Positions 11,437-23,711 of a stretch of 64,000 nucleotides of DNA are shown piece after piece. The notes beneath the pieces were generated by a model. It did no database searches. It had not been told where the DNA came from and saw only the letters and a list, made by a program, of their open reading frames with translations. The stretch is from NCBI RefSeq assembly GCF_020379485.1, contig NC_063452.1, positions 11,263,065 through 11,327,064 of the forward strand, written 5' to 3'. The stretch's first letter is position 1. Every line of letters begins with the position of its first letter. Made by a program: the position numbers and the translations under genes. The stretch is from Brassica napus. Taxonomy: Eukaryota > Streptophyta > Magnoliopsida > Brassicales > Brassicaceae.

Positions 11437-13768
11437 CTACTTAGCTAATGCCTTTACAGCTTTCTCTGCTGCATCATCCAAATCATCGGCTGTTATGAGT
11501 TTCATTCCACTTTCCTTGAGGATTCTCTTTCCTTGTTCAACATTTGTTCCTTCTAGACGAACCACCACTGGTACTTTCAGTGACACCTATCAAGGAAAGA
11601 CTCAATCAATTAACTATTAAGGTAAATATGATGCAAATATGTATGCTTCGTTTTGCTCACCTCTTTAGCAGCATTCACAATTCCACTAGCAATCACATCA
11701 CATTTCATTATCCCGCCGAATATGTTCACCAATATTGCTTTCACTTTATCGTCCGATGTCAGTATCTTAAACGCCTCCACCACCTATTATTATCACAGCC
11801 TTTGGTTTAACTGGTTTAAAATCTACAAGCTTGATAATCAGAGAAACTATGAAGAACATATTTTCATTACCTGGTGTTCAGAAGCGTTTCCACCAACGTC
11901 AAGGAAATTTGCGGGAGTCCCACCGTGCAGTTTGATGATGTCCATGGTTGCCATGGCCAATCCCGCACCATTCACCATGCAGCCAATCTCTCCATCTAAA
12001 CCGATATAGTTCAGGTCTACTTTTGCAGCAGCCACCTACGAGATGCAACAACACACTTTCCTTCATCAACCATGATAATAAAATTAAATGCAAAAGTGTA
12101 ACAGAAAATGATTAGTAACCTTTCTGCATTATTTAACCTTAACTGTTATATACACATTATCTTATGTACAGAAGAGTATTACTAACTACTAACTACTAAC
12201 TACTAACTAGCCAACTAAGCAACAAACTGACAACAAAAAAAACTAGTTACTCTATCCAGCATTCATAATATCATTTTCTTGAGTTCAACATCCATAAACT
12301 TTGATATAACATAGATTTCTTGGTGAAGAACATAAGATGCAATAGACCATACCTCTCGTGGATCCTCCTGTGTTGGATCACGAAGGGCAAAAATGTCTTT
12401 CTGACGGAAAGCAGCATTATCATCAAAGTTCAACTTAGCATCGGCAGCTACCAATTGATTAGTGGATGTCTCAGCGAGAGGGTTGATCTAACAGAGAAAA
12501 GTAAAGGTTTAGTAAAAGATATTGAACTTGTGTATAATAAACGAGACAGAGAGAGAGAGATAGAGAGAGTACTGACTTCCAACATTGTGCAGTCAGTCTT
12601 GCGGAAGAGTTCGTATAGCTTCTTCACTTGTTCAATCGAATCTTTTCTGTCAGCAGCTTTTGGAGCCAGACCATCGACAACCTTAGCAGCATCTTCATCT
12701 GTAATTCCCGCAAATACATCGATCGGTACCTACAGCAAAACCATGAAATAAGGGGTCAAAAATGGCTCACCCAGAAGGATATATCTGGTGAGATGAAACA
12801 CGAATCAAACCTTAATAATCATGTCAGGGAACTTCTCAGCAAGATCTTCAATACTGGTACCACCCTTCTTACACGCAATTATAAGCTGAAATAGGTAAAG
12901 AAAGTGTTATAGAGATTGAGCAAGATCGTTCCTCAGCAGCAGAGAAATGGATTGCAATTTTATTATTGGGGGAGCATACCGGTCCAGCAGATTTACGGTC
13001 GAGAATAATGGAAAAGTACATCTCATTGACGAGTGACAATTTCTCACACAAGTAGACCTGCTCAAGATATAGGATACAAACCACTGAGCAAAACTACAAA
13101 ATGCTAAATCAGTGACAAGAAGTATGATCTTTCAAACACAAACCTTGCTGACTACTTTGCCTTGAGGACCAGTTTGTTTGGTGACGAGTACTTGACCAAG
13201 CATCTTCCCTACAAAAAAAAAAGAATCGGATCAAGAAACTCTCAGATATCAAATTGCAAAACAAGAAAGCGTGCGTGGACAAGTTACCAGCAATATCTGG
13301 AACCTGATCACGGTTGACAATGTGAACACCACCCTTAAGGCCACTCTTGAAAGTGCCAAGACCTCTTCCACCAGCCAAGATCTGGCTCTTAACGACCAAC
13401 TGTGTAACACACGACCCAATGAGGCAATGAAAAGAGTCAAACTTTAGCAATAAAAGGCTCTTACACAGTACCTCGGTTTCGTTAGGGAAAACTTGTTGGA
13501 TAGCGTTTTTAACTTCATCGAGAGAAGAAACAGCGACTCCCTTCGGCACGTTAACTCCGTATTTACCCATCAGCTCTGCTCCCTGAGAAGATCATTGATT
13601 CAATTCAGATCGTACCCAAATTCGGATTGGAAAAGCGAATCTAGGCAGAAAAAGAGAAGGAGAATGAACCTGATACTCGTGGATGTTGAGACGGCGGAGC
13701 TGTTGGTTCTGCCATTTGCCGGAGACGGAGAGAGATCTGGACACCAGCTTGTTCACCAATCCCCTCAT
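11437..13768 (-). CDS. Succinyl-CoA ligase [ADP-forming] subunit beta, mitochondrial
   Basis: The beta subunit carries the nucleotide-binding ATP-grasp fold of the TCA-cycle enzyme: succinyl-CoA + ADP + Pi to succinate + CoA + ATP in the mitochondrial matrix. Eleven coding exons with GT-AG junctions: 13768-13670, 13582-13472, 13399-13288, 13208-13144, 13057-12980, 12885-12811, 12729-12577, 12487-12353, 12035-11871, 11783-11661, 11586-11437 (stop 11437-11439). They total 1266 bases, or 421 residues, the length I recall for the Arabidopsis protein (At2g20420). Visible: a basic, Ser-rich presequence beginning [36 protein letters not shown]; the Gly-rich [44 protein letters not shown]; and [15 protein letters not shown]. 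No stops or frameshifts, so probably functional. The presequence starts at the first Met before the conserved body. Confidence 0.97.
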
Positions 13769-14398
13769 CCTTTTGATTTTGTCGTCTTACGAAGAAATGA
13801 AAATCAATCAATCGATCGCCCGAAGAGAAGAGAGGAAGAGAATAGTCGCGCAGCAGAGTCTAGGGTTTTTACTTTTCTTAAATGATCGATCTTTCTTAAG
13901 AAATAAGAGTTTTTCATTTACTTTTCTAATAAAGAACATTCCATAAATATACAATACAAATGTATACTTTCCACAAAAATTACAATTAAATAATTACTTT
14001 AAGCCAATCCCCGACTTTTCCCTGTAATTTCACCTAATTGATTTTGAAAATATACACGTTCGGATTCCGATCGGATTTGAAAATATTTCGGTATAGAGAT
14101 ATAGAGTCCGTTCAAATATTTTTATACATGAACACCCTAGCCTAATTATTCTAGTCATTTGTTGTATAACTAATGTCCTTCTTTCGTCGCACAAGTGTAA
14201 TAGGTCTATGCCAGTGTTTTCGTACATTATCTAGATTCGTGGTTGAAACGGTAAACTCGGTGGCCCATAAACAATTCAGTTTAGATTTAACGGAATCTCG
14301 TTAATTAAAAACCTGAAAAAAATTTAAAACTCTGACGCTAACTCGTGACCTGATCCCGGTTGATCCGGTTTTGATTAAACTTTTCATATACTTATTAA
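13769..14398. other. Spacer upstream of succinyl-CoA ligase gene
   Basis: Contains the 5' leader and promoter of the minus-strand gene and then AT-rich DNA. TTCGGATT/TCGGTATAG words at 14,050-14,140, ending near ACACCCTAG, may be a decayed hAT-like MITE. No coding gene seen. Confidence 0.4.
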
Positions 14399-14643
14399 TA
14401 TTCTCTCCGTTTCAATATAGATGATGTTTTAAATGTTTGTTTTTGTTTCAAAATAGATGATGTTTTCACATATCTATGTAACTTTAACTTTATCAAAAAA
14501 TGTGTAGCTAATTGTATTTTTATTTTTTTGTTTATAATTAAATAAATTAATTTTAAATTATATTTCAATGACTTTTTGTTTAGAAAAGACAATATGTGTG
14601 CAAATGACCAAAATTTCATCTATTATGAAACAGGGGGAGTATT
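14399..14643. mobile_element. MITE, same family as 2874-3142
   Basis: Termini ATTCTCTCCGTTTCAATA and TATGAAACAGGGGGAGTAT are inverted copies, and the next bases (ATAGATGATG inward on the left, CATCTATTATG on the right) extend the pairing. About 245 bp, noncoding. Confidence 0.7.
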
Positions 14644-15055
14644 AAAATTGAGTAATTGAGTACTTATTTAGGCTTTGTATACTAATTTAGATTCTCAGAT
14701 ATTTTTGAATTTGTTTTTTTTTTGTATCTTTCAGGGTTTCGAATTTTTTCGAGTATCCATTCAAGTTTAGATCGAATTTGAATAATATACGATATTCGAA
14801 ATATTGCCCTACATGATACATTCAGATGTTTTTACCGATAGAATCAGGTACACATTTCAGTTTTTTTGGTTGGATATTCAGATCTCAGTTCGATTAGTAT
14901 TTGTCATGTCTACAAATGTAATTCAATTAGTTTTGGGTGTGTAATTTGGATGTTAGATAGGATAATTGGTGTCGTATCAGTGAATATGGGTCATACACAC
15001 GATGGACTAATATTTATTTGGACTCTGGAAAGAAAATTAAGTTATTGTTTTCTAG

Positions 15056-15282
15056 ATAATACTGATACATACAATTTGGTAAAATATTATTTTTTATGTT
15101 CAGAGCTATTGATAAAATCAATGAGATTTATTATGCAATATGAAAATTAGAGTTGTTATACAAAATGACAGTTTTACACAATATTCAAATTAGAAAATCG
15201 ATTATAAAATATAATTTTTCTAATTGAAAATCTGTTACAAGGTAAAGTTATAAAGAATGCATCAGTAAATTAACATCTTAAT
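15056..15282 (+). repeat. Dispersed repeat, copy A
   Basis: About 225 bp highly similar to 25540-25763 in the same orientation. Shared words include ATACATACAATTTGGTA/GATA, GAGTTGTTATACAAAATGA, CAAATTAGAAAATCGATTAT and AAAGAATGCATCA. Noncoding and unclassified. Confidence 0.8.
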
Positions 15283-16013
15283 TTCTATTGTTTATAGTAT
15301 GTGATGCATATTTTTATGTAATAATTTTTTAAGAAGTTTTGTCATGGTTTTGTAAGCTAGTTTTGGTATTTGTGAAATTGTTTTTTTTTGCTTGGAGAAA
15401 AATCATCTATTTTGTATAAAATTGAAAGATTGAAATTAGGCATATGGTCGTTTGGCTTTCAATTCAGTTTTTTTAGTGTCTTTTGGATTATGTTGTTTTT
15501 GTTTTCACTTTTTCGAATTTTTATAAATATAGAAACCGTTCATATATTATTAAAGACATACAAAATAACAGTAAATCTATTTTTTTTGAACAATAACAGT
15601 AAATTTTGTTTCTGCTTATAAAATTGTCTTTTAACATCTCTTTGACCAAAAAAACCATCTCGTTTTTTACCTTCATGCTGCGGTTAAGAGCATGTTTATC
15701 CATAGGATCCCACGTCTTTTTTAAGTACACTTTAATGACTATTAAATTAATAAATTGTAGTTAAAGACCTTATTTAAGAATCAATCACCTAATTTTTGAG
15801 CTACAACGGTAGTTTCTTAGTTTGGGTTTCTTAAAAAAAATATTATTTTTTATTAAAGATAAAATTTATTTATGAAATAAAACATAATAAAGATAACATT
15901 TTAAACATACATTTTTAAATTAAACATAAAAACAAGGATTAATAAAAGAAACGAGAAAAAAATGCAAGAAATATCTGAGCTCAGTTGTTCTCTTGATCAC
16001 GTCCAAATTTATT

Positions 16014-16830
16014 TCATAAATGTTCAACCAAATCAGCTTTGAGTTGTTGATGCATTTGTCTATCACGAATTCTAGTTCGAACACCCATCATATTGGCGAT
16101 ATTTGTAGGCATATCTGTAGAAAAATCGAGATTGACATGTGAATTTCCGGTGACTTCTCCTTGTTGGAACTCAGAAACATCAAAATTGAGTATATCCATC
16201 TCGTTCGTCTTCTACTATCATATTATGGAGTATTATACATGCTCTCATAATCTTCCCAATTTTGGCTTTATCCCAAAAAAAGTGCAGGGTTTTTAACAAT
16301 GGCAAAGCGAGCTTGTAAGACTTCAAAAGCACACTCGACATCTTTTCGAAAAGCTTCTTGATGTTGAACAAATAAAACCGCTTTTGGCCCTTGTGGTACT
16401 TGAATAGATTGGATAAAAGTTGTCCATTTCGGATAAATACCGTCAGTGAGATAGTAAGCCAAATGATACTCTCTTCCATTGACAGAGTAAGTGACTTGCG
16501 GAGCTTGGCCTTTTATTATGTCATCAAAAACGGGTGAGCGATCAAGAACATTGATATCATTTAAGGTACCTGGAGGTCCGAAAAACGCAAGCCATATCCA
16601 TAGATCATACAAAGCAACCACCTCAAAAACAATTGTGGGTTTTCCCAAACCACGTGAATATTGACATTTCCAAGCGGTGGGACAATTCTTCCACCCCCAA
16701 TGCATATAATTGATGCTTCCTATCATCCTGGGAAATCCACGGTGCTCACCAATATCAAGTAGACGTTGAAGATCAGCCGGTGTTGGTCTTCTTAGGTACT
16801 CATTGCTGAATTAGGTACTCATTGCTGAAT
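16014..16830 (-). pseudogene. PIF/Harbinger transposase, broken
   Basis: Order seen: RRPTPADLQRLLDIGEHRGF, then MHWGWKNCPTAWKCQYSRG, LAFFGPPGTLNDINVLDRS, YYLTDGIYPKWTTFIQSI, QHQEAFRKDVECAFEVLQ and IGKIMRACIILHNMIVEDE. This is the DDE_Tnp_4 plant Harbinger pattern. The first catalytic Asp (family GSID..MHW) is Asn here (GSINYMHW). A frameshift near 16,270-16,285, around an A-run, separates the last part, and the C-terminus stops at VEHL. Inactive as sequenced. Confidence 0.8.
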
Positions 16831-16839
16831 AATATTATT

Positions 16840-17390
16840 CCTTCCACAAAATGTACTCACACCATTTTTGGTCATTCCGCAGCTCCTCCCAAGCGTGGTG
16901 AAAGTTAAATTTCATCTTATGATCATTGTAGAAGATCTCGTGTGCCAGTTTAACAACATCATGCTCAACTATGTCCACTAGTTTTATGTCTTGTTGCAGC
17001 CTCATAGGATCTACAAAACTTACACACAAGATCATTCATCTTCTGCCACCTTTGCTTACACTGAATTGCCTCTCGTTTTTCACCTCTTTCCACCTTTGGA
17101 CTAGCTTCATAGTAAGCTACAATGCGTTTCCAGAAAGCACCGACTTTCTGCTCATTACTTACAACATGGTCCTTACTGGTGTTTAACCACGCGCTAATGA
17201 GGACTAAATCATATGTGGGAGTCAATTTCTTTCTTTCTTTGCGCTCTGTAGGTGAGTCTTCACATAAACTTGAAGTTTCAGTACATTGAGTACTAAACAC
17301 CGGGACTTGTGATGATCCGTACTCCCCACCATGTGAAAAACTCGCATACGAAAAGGGTTCAGGAAGAACAGTATCTTGTTGACTGTTCAA
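16840..17390 (-). pseudogene. Myb/SANT-like Harbinger accessory protein, broken
   Basis: The N-terminal frame from 17390 contains LISAWLNTSKDHVVSNEQK, AFWKRIVAYYEASPK and QCKQRWQKMNDLVCKFCRSY, the trihelix/SANT-like domain of plant Harbinger ORF1 and of host proteins derived from it. After about 16,970 the match continues in another frame (LAHEIFYNDHKMKFNFHHAW), so there is a frameshift. In the element this protein would bind DNA for the transposase. Confidence 0.65.
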
Positions 17391-17441
17391 AAGGTCAACA
17401 AAATGTCTGATTATGTGGATTCGTAGAATCCATATCCTAAT

Positions 17442-18268
<827 letters not shown>

Positions 18269-18422
18269 TCAGCTTTGAACTTTAGACACTAGATCAATCA
18301 AAATACAAAGAAGAATGAGGTGAGAAAGTTAAATACTTGGGTAGTTGATCTCGAAGTTGAAGAGATCGTGAGCGACATCTGAAAGACCGACGAAGAAGAC
18401 GTCCTGAGGACAGACAGAGTGA

Positions 18423-18655
18423 TCGTCCGTGATGGGTTTCCATCGTTCCTCTAACGGCGAATACGAGCGAAGACCGAGGAGACGCCGTGAGGACCGGGAG
18501 AGTCGCCCTCTGTGGTGAGTTTCCATCGTTCCTCTGACGGCGAAGACCGAGGAGACGCCGTGAGGACCGGGAGCGTCGTCCTCCGTGGTGAGTTTCCATC
18601 GTCCCTCTGACGGCGAAGACGAGCGAAGAAGGAGGAGACGCCGAGAGTCGTCGAT
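18423..18655 (-). repeat. GC-rich minisatellite, three units
   Basis: Three tandem copies of a roughly 73-84 bp unit start near 18423, 18507 and 18580. Each carries GTTTCCATCGTTCCTCT, ACGGCGAA and GGAGACGCCG words; copy 2 lacks about 10 bases present in copy 1. Several minus-strand frames stay open across the array (for example 18778-18329), which is a by-product of the repeat and not good evidence for a protein. Confidence 0.8.
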
Positions 18656-19256
18656 CGTCCTTCTTGCGGAGAAAAAGAGACAACGAACCGACCACATAAA
18701 AGAAAAGAAAGGGAGAAAATAAAATAAAATAAAATAAAACAGAGATATTTGTATGCTGACACGTGGTATAAAACTCATCTAAAAGCCGGTTGCCAAATTC
18801 TTTACTTAAGGATCGATAATATGCATTTTATTTTATTTTGTTTAGATTTAATTACTGATTTAAGAACCTTGTTAAAGATCTGCGATAAATATGGTCTAAC
18901 TAAATGTAGCTTAAAGATGGCTTCAGACTCTTCTCCGAGTTTGGAGAGGTTGCCAATGGTAAGTCACTCTCTCTTTTATTTATTTTTTGTCACGAAAGGT
19001 AAGTCAATCTCTCTTGAATAATAATAATTGGATATAACGAAGTATTTCCTAGTCCACACAAAATATAGCACAAAGAATCTGAAGTGAAAAATCTGTTTTA
19101 AGAGGCAAACCAAGTGGACACTTGTAAGTTGTGAGTTGAATCTTCCCTTTGTCTCACCCTTTTGCGTGTGTGTTGTGTGTGGCCACTAATGTAGCAAAAC
19201 ACAAAGTACGTTGGCAGGGAAGAGCCAGACACAAAGAGAGGGCGAGATCTTATCCC
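18656..19256. other. Spacer and 5' region of D27-like gene
   Basis: AT-rich with (TAAAA)n near 18,720-18,740. The last 150 bases precede the D27-like ATG and presumably contain its leader. No other gene recognised. Confidence 0.4.
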
Positions 19257-20260
19257 ATGGCGGCTATTACTAGTCTCCAAGCAATCCATCTCAAATCTGG
19301 ACGACGTGGCAGCATCCGATGTGGGATCGCGGAGCCGAGCGGAGAGCCAGCTCCTGTGGGGCAGAAGACAAGATACAACGATGGTTTGGCTGAGAGAGTG
19401 TTCATGGGGCTGTTCGCGAGGAAGATGGACAAGTTTGGTGGCTCAAAGAAGAAGAATGAAATAAAGGAGAAAGGAGTTTGGGACTATGACTACGAGAGCT
19501 TCGTTGAGGTTTCAAAGAGAGTGATGCAGGGACGGTCCAGGTCTCAGCAACAAGAGGTTGTGAGGGAGGTTCTTCTCTCCATGCTTCCTCCTGGCGCTCC
19601 TGAACAGTTTAGAAAGCTGTTCCCACCGACGAAATGGGCGGCAGAGTTCAATGCAGCTCTCACGGTGCCTTTCTTTCACTGGTTGGTTGGTCCTTCTCAG
19701 GTCATAGAAGTGGAAGTGGATGGTGTGAAACAGAGAAGTGGCGTTCGTATAAAGAAATGCAGGTATGCTATTACTACTACTACTAGTTGTTCTTGTCATG
19801 TTCAAAATTGTTGTAGGCTTTAGCTCATACTGTTGATATTGAAGGTATCTGGAGAACAGTGGGTGTGTAGGAATGTGTGTGAATATGTGCAAGATCCCAA
19901 CACAAGATTTCTTCACCAATGAGTTTGGCCTCCCACTCACCATGAACCCAAGTAAGTAATCTCTTTCTCACCATATAATCTCTTCTTCCTCTACATAATT
20001 GCCCATTGTCTCCATTTTCTGCTCGTAGATTTTGATGATATGAGTTGCGAGATGATATACGGACAAGTGCCTCCGTCCTTTGAGGATGATCCAGCCACCA
20101 AACAACCTTGTTTAGCGGACATATGTACGTCTTACAAGTTGTCAGATTGCATTGATGTATCTAGTGTGTAATCAATCTAATTAACACATGATGATGTTGC
20201 TTATCTGCAGGTTCTATAGCCAATCCGAGCTCCCCAGTCTGCCCTAAACTACAGGCATGA
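19257..20260 (+). CDS. D27L1: DWARF27-like protein (D27-LIKE1 type), plastid
   Basis: Four exons: 19257-19762, 19845-19951, 20029-20124, 20211-20260, all GT-AG, totalling 759 bases (252 residues). Founder D27 is an iron-containing plastid isomerase that interconverts all-trans and 9-cis beta-carotene at the start of strigolactone synthesis; D27-LIKE1 paralogues are linked to carotenoid isomerisation. Visible: a short basic N-terminus ([18 protein letters not shown]) consistent with a transit peptide; [59 protein letters not shown]; and the Cys-rich DUF4033 core [20 protein letters not shown] followed by IPTQDFF. Length and sequence match what I recall of At1g64680. No lesions; the start is the first ATG of the conserved frame. 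Confidence 0.95.
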
Positions 20261-20768
20261 ACACCATTGGATCAGCCAGATGTGCTATTTCCAGTAGATA
20301 TATACATTACATATGTTTCACAAACACATACACATAAAAGTCAACAATGTGGAGAGTTTGATACTAGTTAGTATTATTCTCTACTTCTATGCTGGTTGAG
20401 TTGTGAAATTATCCAATAAAAATACACACACTTGAGCTTACTCATCTCCATCACATAAAAGAGCGTTGAATATAGTCCTTTTGATAGTTGATAGAGATAT
20501 AAATTAACAGATGAGGCATTAATGTTTGAATGGATGTCAAAGAGTAAAAACAAGGTGTCGTTTACTAAAAGCACAGGGAAGTTGTTGGCCCAACAAACGA
20601 TCGTGATGAAACTACCAGAAACATTAAAGAGTAAGACAGCCTCTGTTTCTGCCACCTTCTCTTACTCTCTAAAGACAGCAGCTAACTTTGAGGTGAAGAG
20701 ACATATAGAAAGACACACACAAAAAAAAAGAATGGTTAGAGCTGATAAACATGTGATGATTCTTTCAG

Positions 20769-20896
20769 CTTTACAACAAGAGGCTGGCACAAGATGCGGA
20801 AGAAGAGAGAATAGGCAGAGAAGAGATGGAATACAAGCGGCTCTTGAAAGAGAGAGCGTCTGAGAAATCAAAGATAGAGAAAGAGAGACAGATGCC
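20769..20896 (+). pseudogene. Coiled-coil gene fragment cut by a CACTA end
   Basis: After a good acceptor (TTCTTTCAG) an open frame reads LYNKRLAQDAEEERIGREEM and EYKRLLKERASEKSKIEKER, a charged heptad-like coiled coil, and then runs directly into CACTACAAGAAA. In Arabidopsis the neighbour of D27-LIKE1 is, as I recall, BRANCHLESS TRICHOME, a coiled-coil protein; this could be a remnant of it, but I cannot confirm that from sequence. Confidence 0.4.
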
Positions 20897-21077
20897 ACTA
20901 CAAGAAATATGTACATTGTTAGCGCTGAAAATATGCTATATTAGATGTTTGATAGCGAATTCATAAATGCTATGTATACGGCAGCCATCATAGGTACCCC
21001 TTCTACGATAGCATTTTTTTGGAATGCTATGAAATATACACGTATCATAGCAATACTCCTATGATGTTATTACCTTT

Positions 21078-21179
21078 TACCATAATATTTATAGTTTGCT
21101 ATTATAGAATGAAAATTATAATAGCATTTACCATAATATTTATAGTTTGCTATTATAGAATGAAAATTATAATAGCATT
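21078..21179 (+). repeat. 51-bp tandem duplication
   Basis: Two near-identical 51-base units beginning TACCATAATATTTATAG, inside the CACTA-end sequence. Confidence 0.85.
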
Positions 21180-21219
21180 TATCTATGAATCTTGATAATA
21201 CATTTTCAGTGCCATTGAA

Positions 21220-21231
21220 TTTATATATATA

Positions 21232-21272
<41 letters not shown>
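21220..21272. repeat. (TA)n microsatellite
   Basis: Almost uninterrupted TA dinucleotides, with one ATTATA break. Confidence 0.9.
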
Positions 21273-21273
<1 letters not shown>

Positions 21274-21384
21274 TATCCGGAATGTATATTTAATTTCTTT
21301 TTAAAACATAAATTAGAATTAATTTATAATTAAATCGGTTAAGTTGACTAAAAATAATAAATTGGTATTTTTATAAATTGAATT

Positions 21385-21590
21385 TTGGTTTACAATTACA
21401 TTGGTTTACAATTACATTGGTTTACAGTTACAAATTGGTTTAGTAATTAAACCTAATTAACTGTAAACCCTAATCTGTATGTTGTTGTCGCCTCCCTAAT
21501 TAACTCTAAACCAGAATTAAAAAACTAAGTAAACCAGAACACCCTAATTAACTCTAAACCCTAATCTGTATGTTGTTGTCGCCTCCCTCC
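21385..21590 (+). repeat. Short tandem and direct repeats
   Basis: Three copies of a 17-base unit (TTGGTTTACAATTACA) start near 21388. CTGTATGTTGTTGTCGCC and CCTAATTAACTCTAAACC each occur twice between 21,473 and 21,590, indicating a local duplication of about 90 bases. Confidence 0.7.
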
Positions 21591-22329
21591 TCCTTTGCCT
21601 CTTTCTTCTCGAGGTCTTACTCTATTCTGTCTCCAAATGACGCATCTCAATCTGATGATGACCAGTGCTGGTGATGATATCTCAATCCAATTGACTCATC
21701 TCAATCTGCAGCCACAAGAAGAAAATATTCCACACTTTAAAGTAATGTTCCATTGCAATTATCGAACAGTTTAAGGGCAAGAGAAAGTGAAGAACCTTCT
21801 ACATCTCAGTCTTGGAAACAAAGGACCTTCACCATCGACCTTCAACAACTTCTTTGTTGAGCACACAGTGCGCAGATTAGACTCACTCCTTGATCTCATA
21901 CCCTGTACAGGTATCAAGGAATACAAACAGACTTACAATCCTAATCTCCAATGGTTAGCTTAAAGAGAAGTACAAAGTGAATGGATGAAGTGAATGGATG
22001 AGGAATACCTGAGAAAATCTTTGGCTCGCCGAGCCATCCTCCGCCATTGTCTTCCATGGTACGCTCCACATCCACCATCTCATGCCGCCACTAGCTTCCA
22101 GACACCACCACCGCTGCTAGCTTGCTCTGTCAACACAAATCAGAAAATATTATCGGACAATAAAGGGAATGAAGAGACTAAGATTAGAAAAAGAGAAAAC
22201 AAATTCTGCAAACATACAAGACGGGGAGGAAGAGGAAGAGAGAGAGATAGCAGGAAGTTAATAAGAAAAGAAAAAAATCGATTAATTATATCCATTGGAT
22301 TGAGATCAATATTCAACGGTGGAGATTAA

Positions 22330-23518
22330 TACTTTAGTAATCCTCACCATTCACCCTCATTGGTCGAGGCTTTTTCTATTTCTATTTTTGTTTTTTTTCC
22401 TTCTTTGTTATTGTAGTTTCTCTTCTTTTGTTCTTGGCAACTATTGTAATGTGTAAATATAATTGTAGTTAAGTTAAAATTTAGGATAAAATTATTGAAA
22501 AATAAACTAATAAAGTTCATTACGAAAAGATAGAAGATTAATTTTATTTAAAATTAATATTTAATGTTTTATGATATAGGTTAATGTGAGGTATGTGGTT
22601 TAGGGTTTAAGGTTGAGATTTAGAATTAAATATATGGTTTGAGTTTTAGAATATACTTGGAGTTTTATTTTTTATATTTTATTATAAGTTTGAGGTTTAG
22701 ATTTTTAAAACATCAGGGTTTAGGGTATATGAAATGAATATGGTTTATGAAAAGAGTTTAACGTATAAAATTATGGTTTTGGAATTTGGGAATAAGTATA
22801 TAATTTGAGATTAAATTTCAAAAATGATTAAATTTAGAGTTTTATATTTAAATTTAAGCTTTAAAATATTATTCTTGAAATTTATATTTAGGATAGAGGG
22901 TTTGAAGTATGTAGTTAGGTTTAGGGTATGTTTAGGGTTTAGAGCTTTAGGATAGATGGTTTGAGGTATATTAGTGTTAGATTTTTTTTTTAATCATATT
23001 CTTGTTATGTTGTCTTTGAATTTTATGATGAAATATTAAATAAAGATTTCTCTCAAACAACAGATCTATAAATAAAAGTTTATATTTCATTCATTTTATA
23101 AAACATATATTATTTCTTATATCATCTAAAATATACATCAACTTGCAATACATATTACAACTCCCATCCGTGCCTCTAACCCTGCAAGCAATTACATACA
23201 AAGGCCAACTAATATAACAGAAAACCTCATCTTCCTCTTCCTGAAAATACAGAGAACCCTTATCCTAATGACATTGAATTACACGATTAGATAAGTTGTC
23301 TCATGGCACAACAGACCCAAAAAGATAAAAAAACTAACAAGACGTGTGGGGTTGGGGAAGCTCTTGTGTCCCTCCTTGACCACGTCTTTATCTCCAATAC
23401 ACAGAACATCCTTTTTGACATTGTCAAAGAACTACAAATTTATGGAGAATCACAACAATTCAATCATCTAGATAGAGAGTATCCAGGGTGTTAATAAGAG
23501 CAATGATGAGCTGCTTAC
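22330..23518. other. AT-rich spacer with degenerate GTTTAGGG words
   Basis: 22,580-22,980 holds scattered GGTTTAGGGTTTA-type words like the array at 170-336. 23,303-23,494 has an open plus-strand frame (ALVSLLDHVFISNTQNILF) that I do not recognise. No supported gene. Confidence 0.35.
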
Positions 23519-23628
23519 CCCTCTACCATCAAGGAAACAACGCCAAAAGAAGCCAGGACGAGGCCGACTTACAGCATCCTTAATAGCATCCGTTATGACA
23601 CCAGTAACGAGCACACAAAACAACAGAC
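23519..23628 (-). pseudogene. Lipid phosphate phosphatase (PAP2) exon fragment
   Basis: A single 110-base exon with AG acceptor (TTTTCAG at 23629-23635) and GT donor (GTAAGC). It encodes [20 protein letters not shown] and [13 protein letters not shown], which includes the first phosphatase motif KxxxxxxRP of plant LPP enzymes (phosphatidate to diacylglycerol at membranes). The family's RPRPDFFWRCFPDG reads [14 protein letters not shown], so key positions have drifted. The other exons, including the SGH motif, are absent. Confidence 0.8.
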
Positions 23629-23711
23629 CTGAAAACACAAGAACACACCTCATAAGTAAAGAACTGCAAAGAATCTGAAACATCAAATCGTTATCAATAT
23701 CAGACATGTTA

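Larger units (their letters stand above)
15688..17400 (-). mobile_element. Decayed PIF/Harbinger DNA transposon
   Basis: The two-gene arrangement of plant Harbinger elements is visible on the minus strand: a Myb/SANT-like DNA-binding protein (about 17390-16840) followed by a DDE transposase (about 16830-16014). The left terminus is probably near 15688, where TTA is followed by AGAGCATGTTTATCC, a typical PIF end preceded by its three-base target. The opposite terminus was not recognised, so the right limit is only the end of the coding part. Confidence 0.7.
20897..22370 (+). mobile_element. CACTA (En/Spm) left end, non-coding derivative
   Basis: The element starts with the canonical terminus CACTACAAGAAA, followed by subterminal words AATGCTAT/ATAGCATT in both orientations (20,935-21,190), as expected for transposase-binding subterminal repeats. 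No TTTCTTGTAGTG right end was found, so the right limit is a guess. Further in are AT tracts, short tandem repeats and a purine-rich stretch around 22,150-22,280, with no recognisable protein. Confidence 0.55.
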
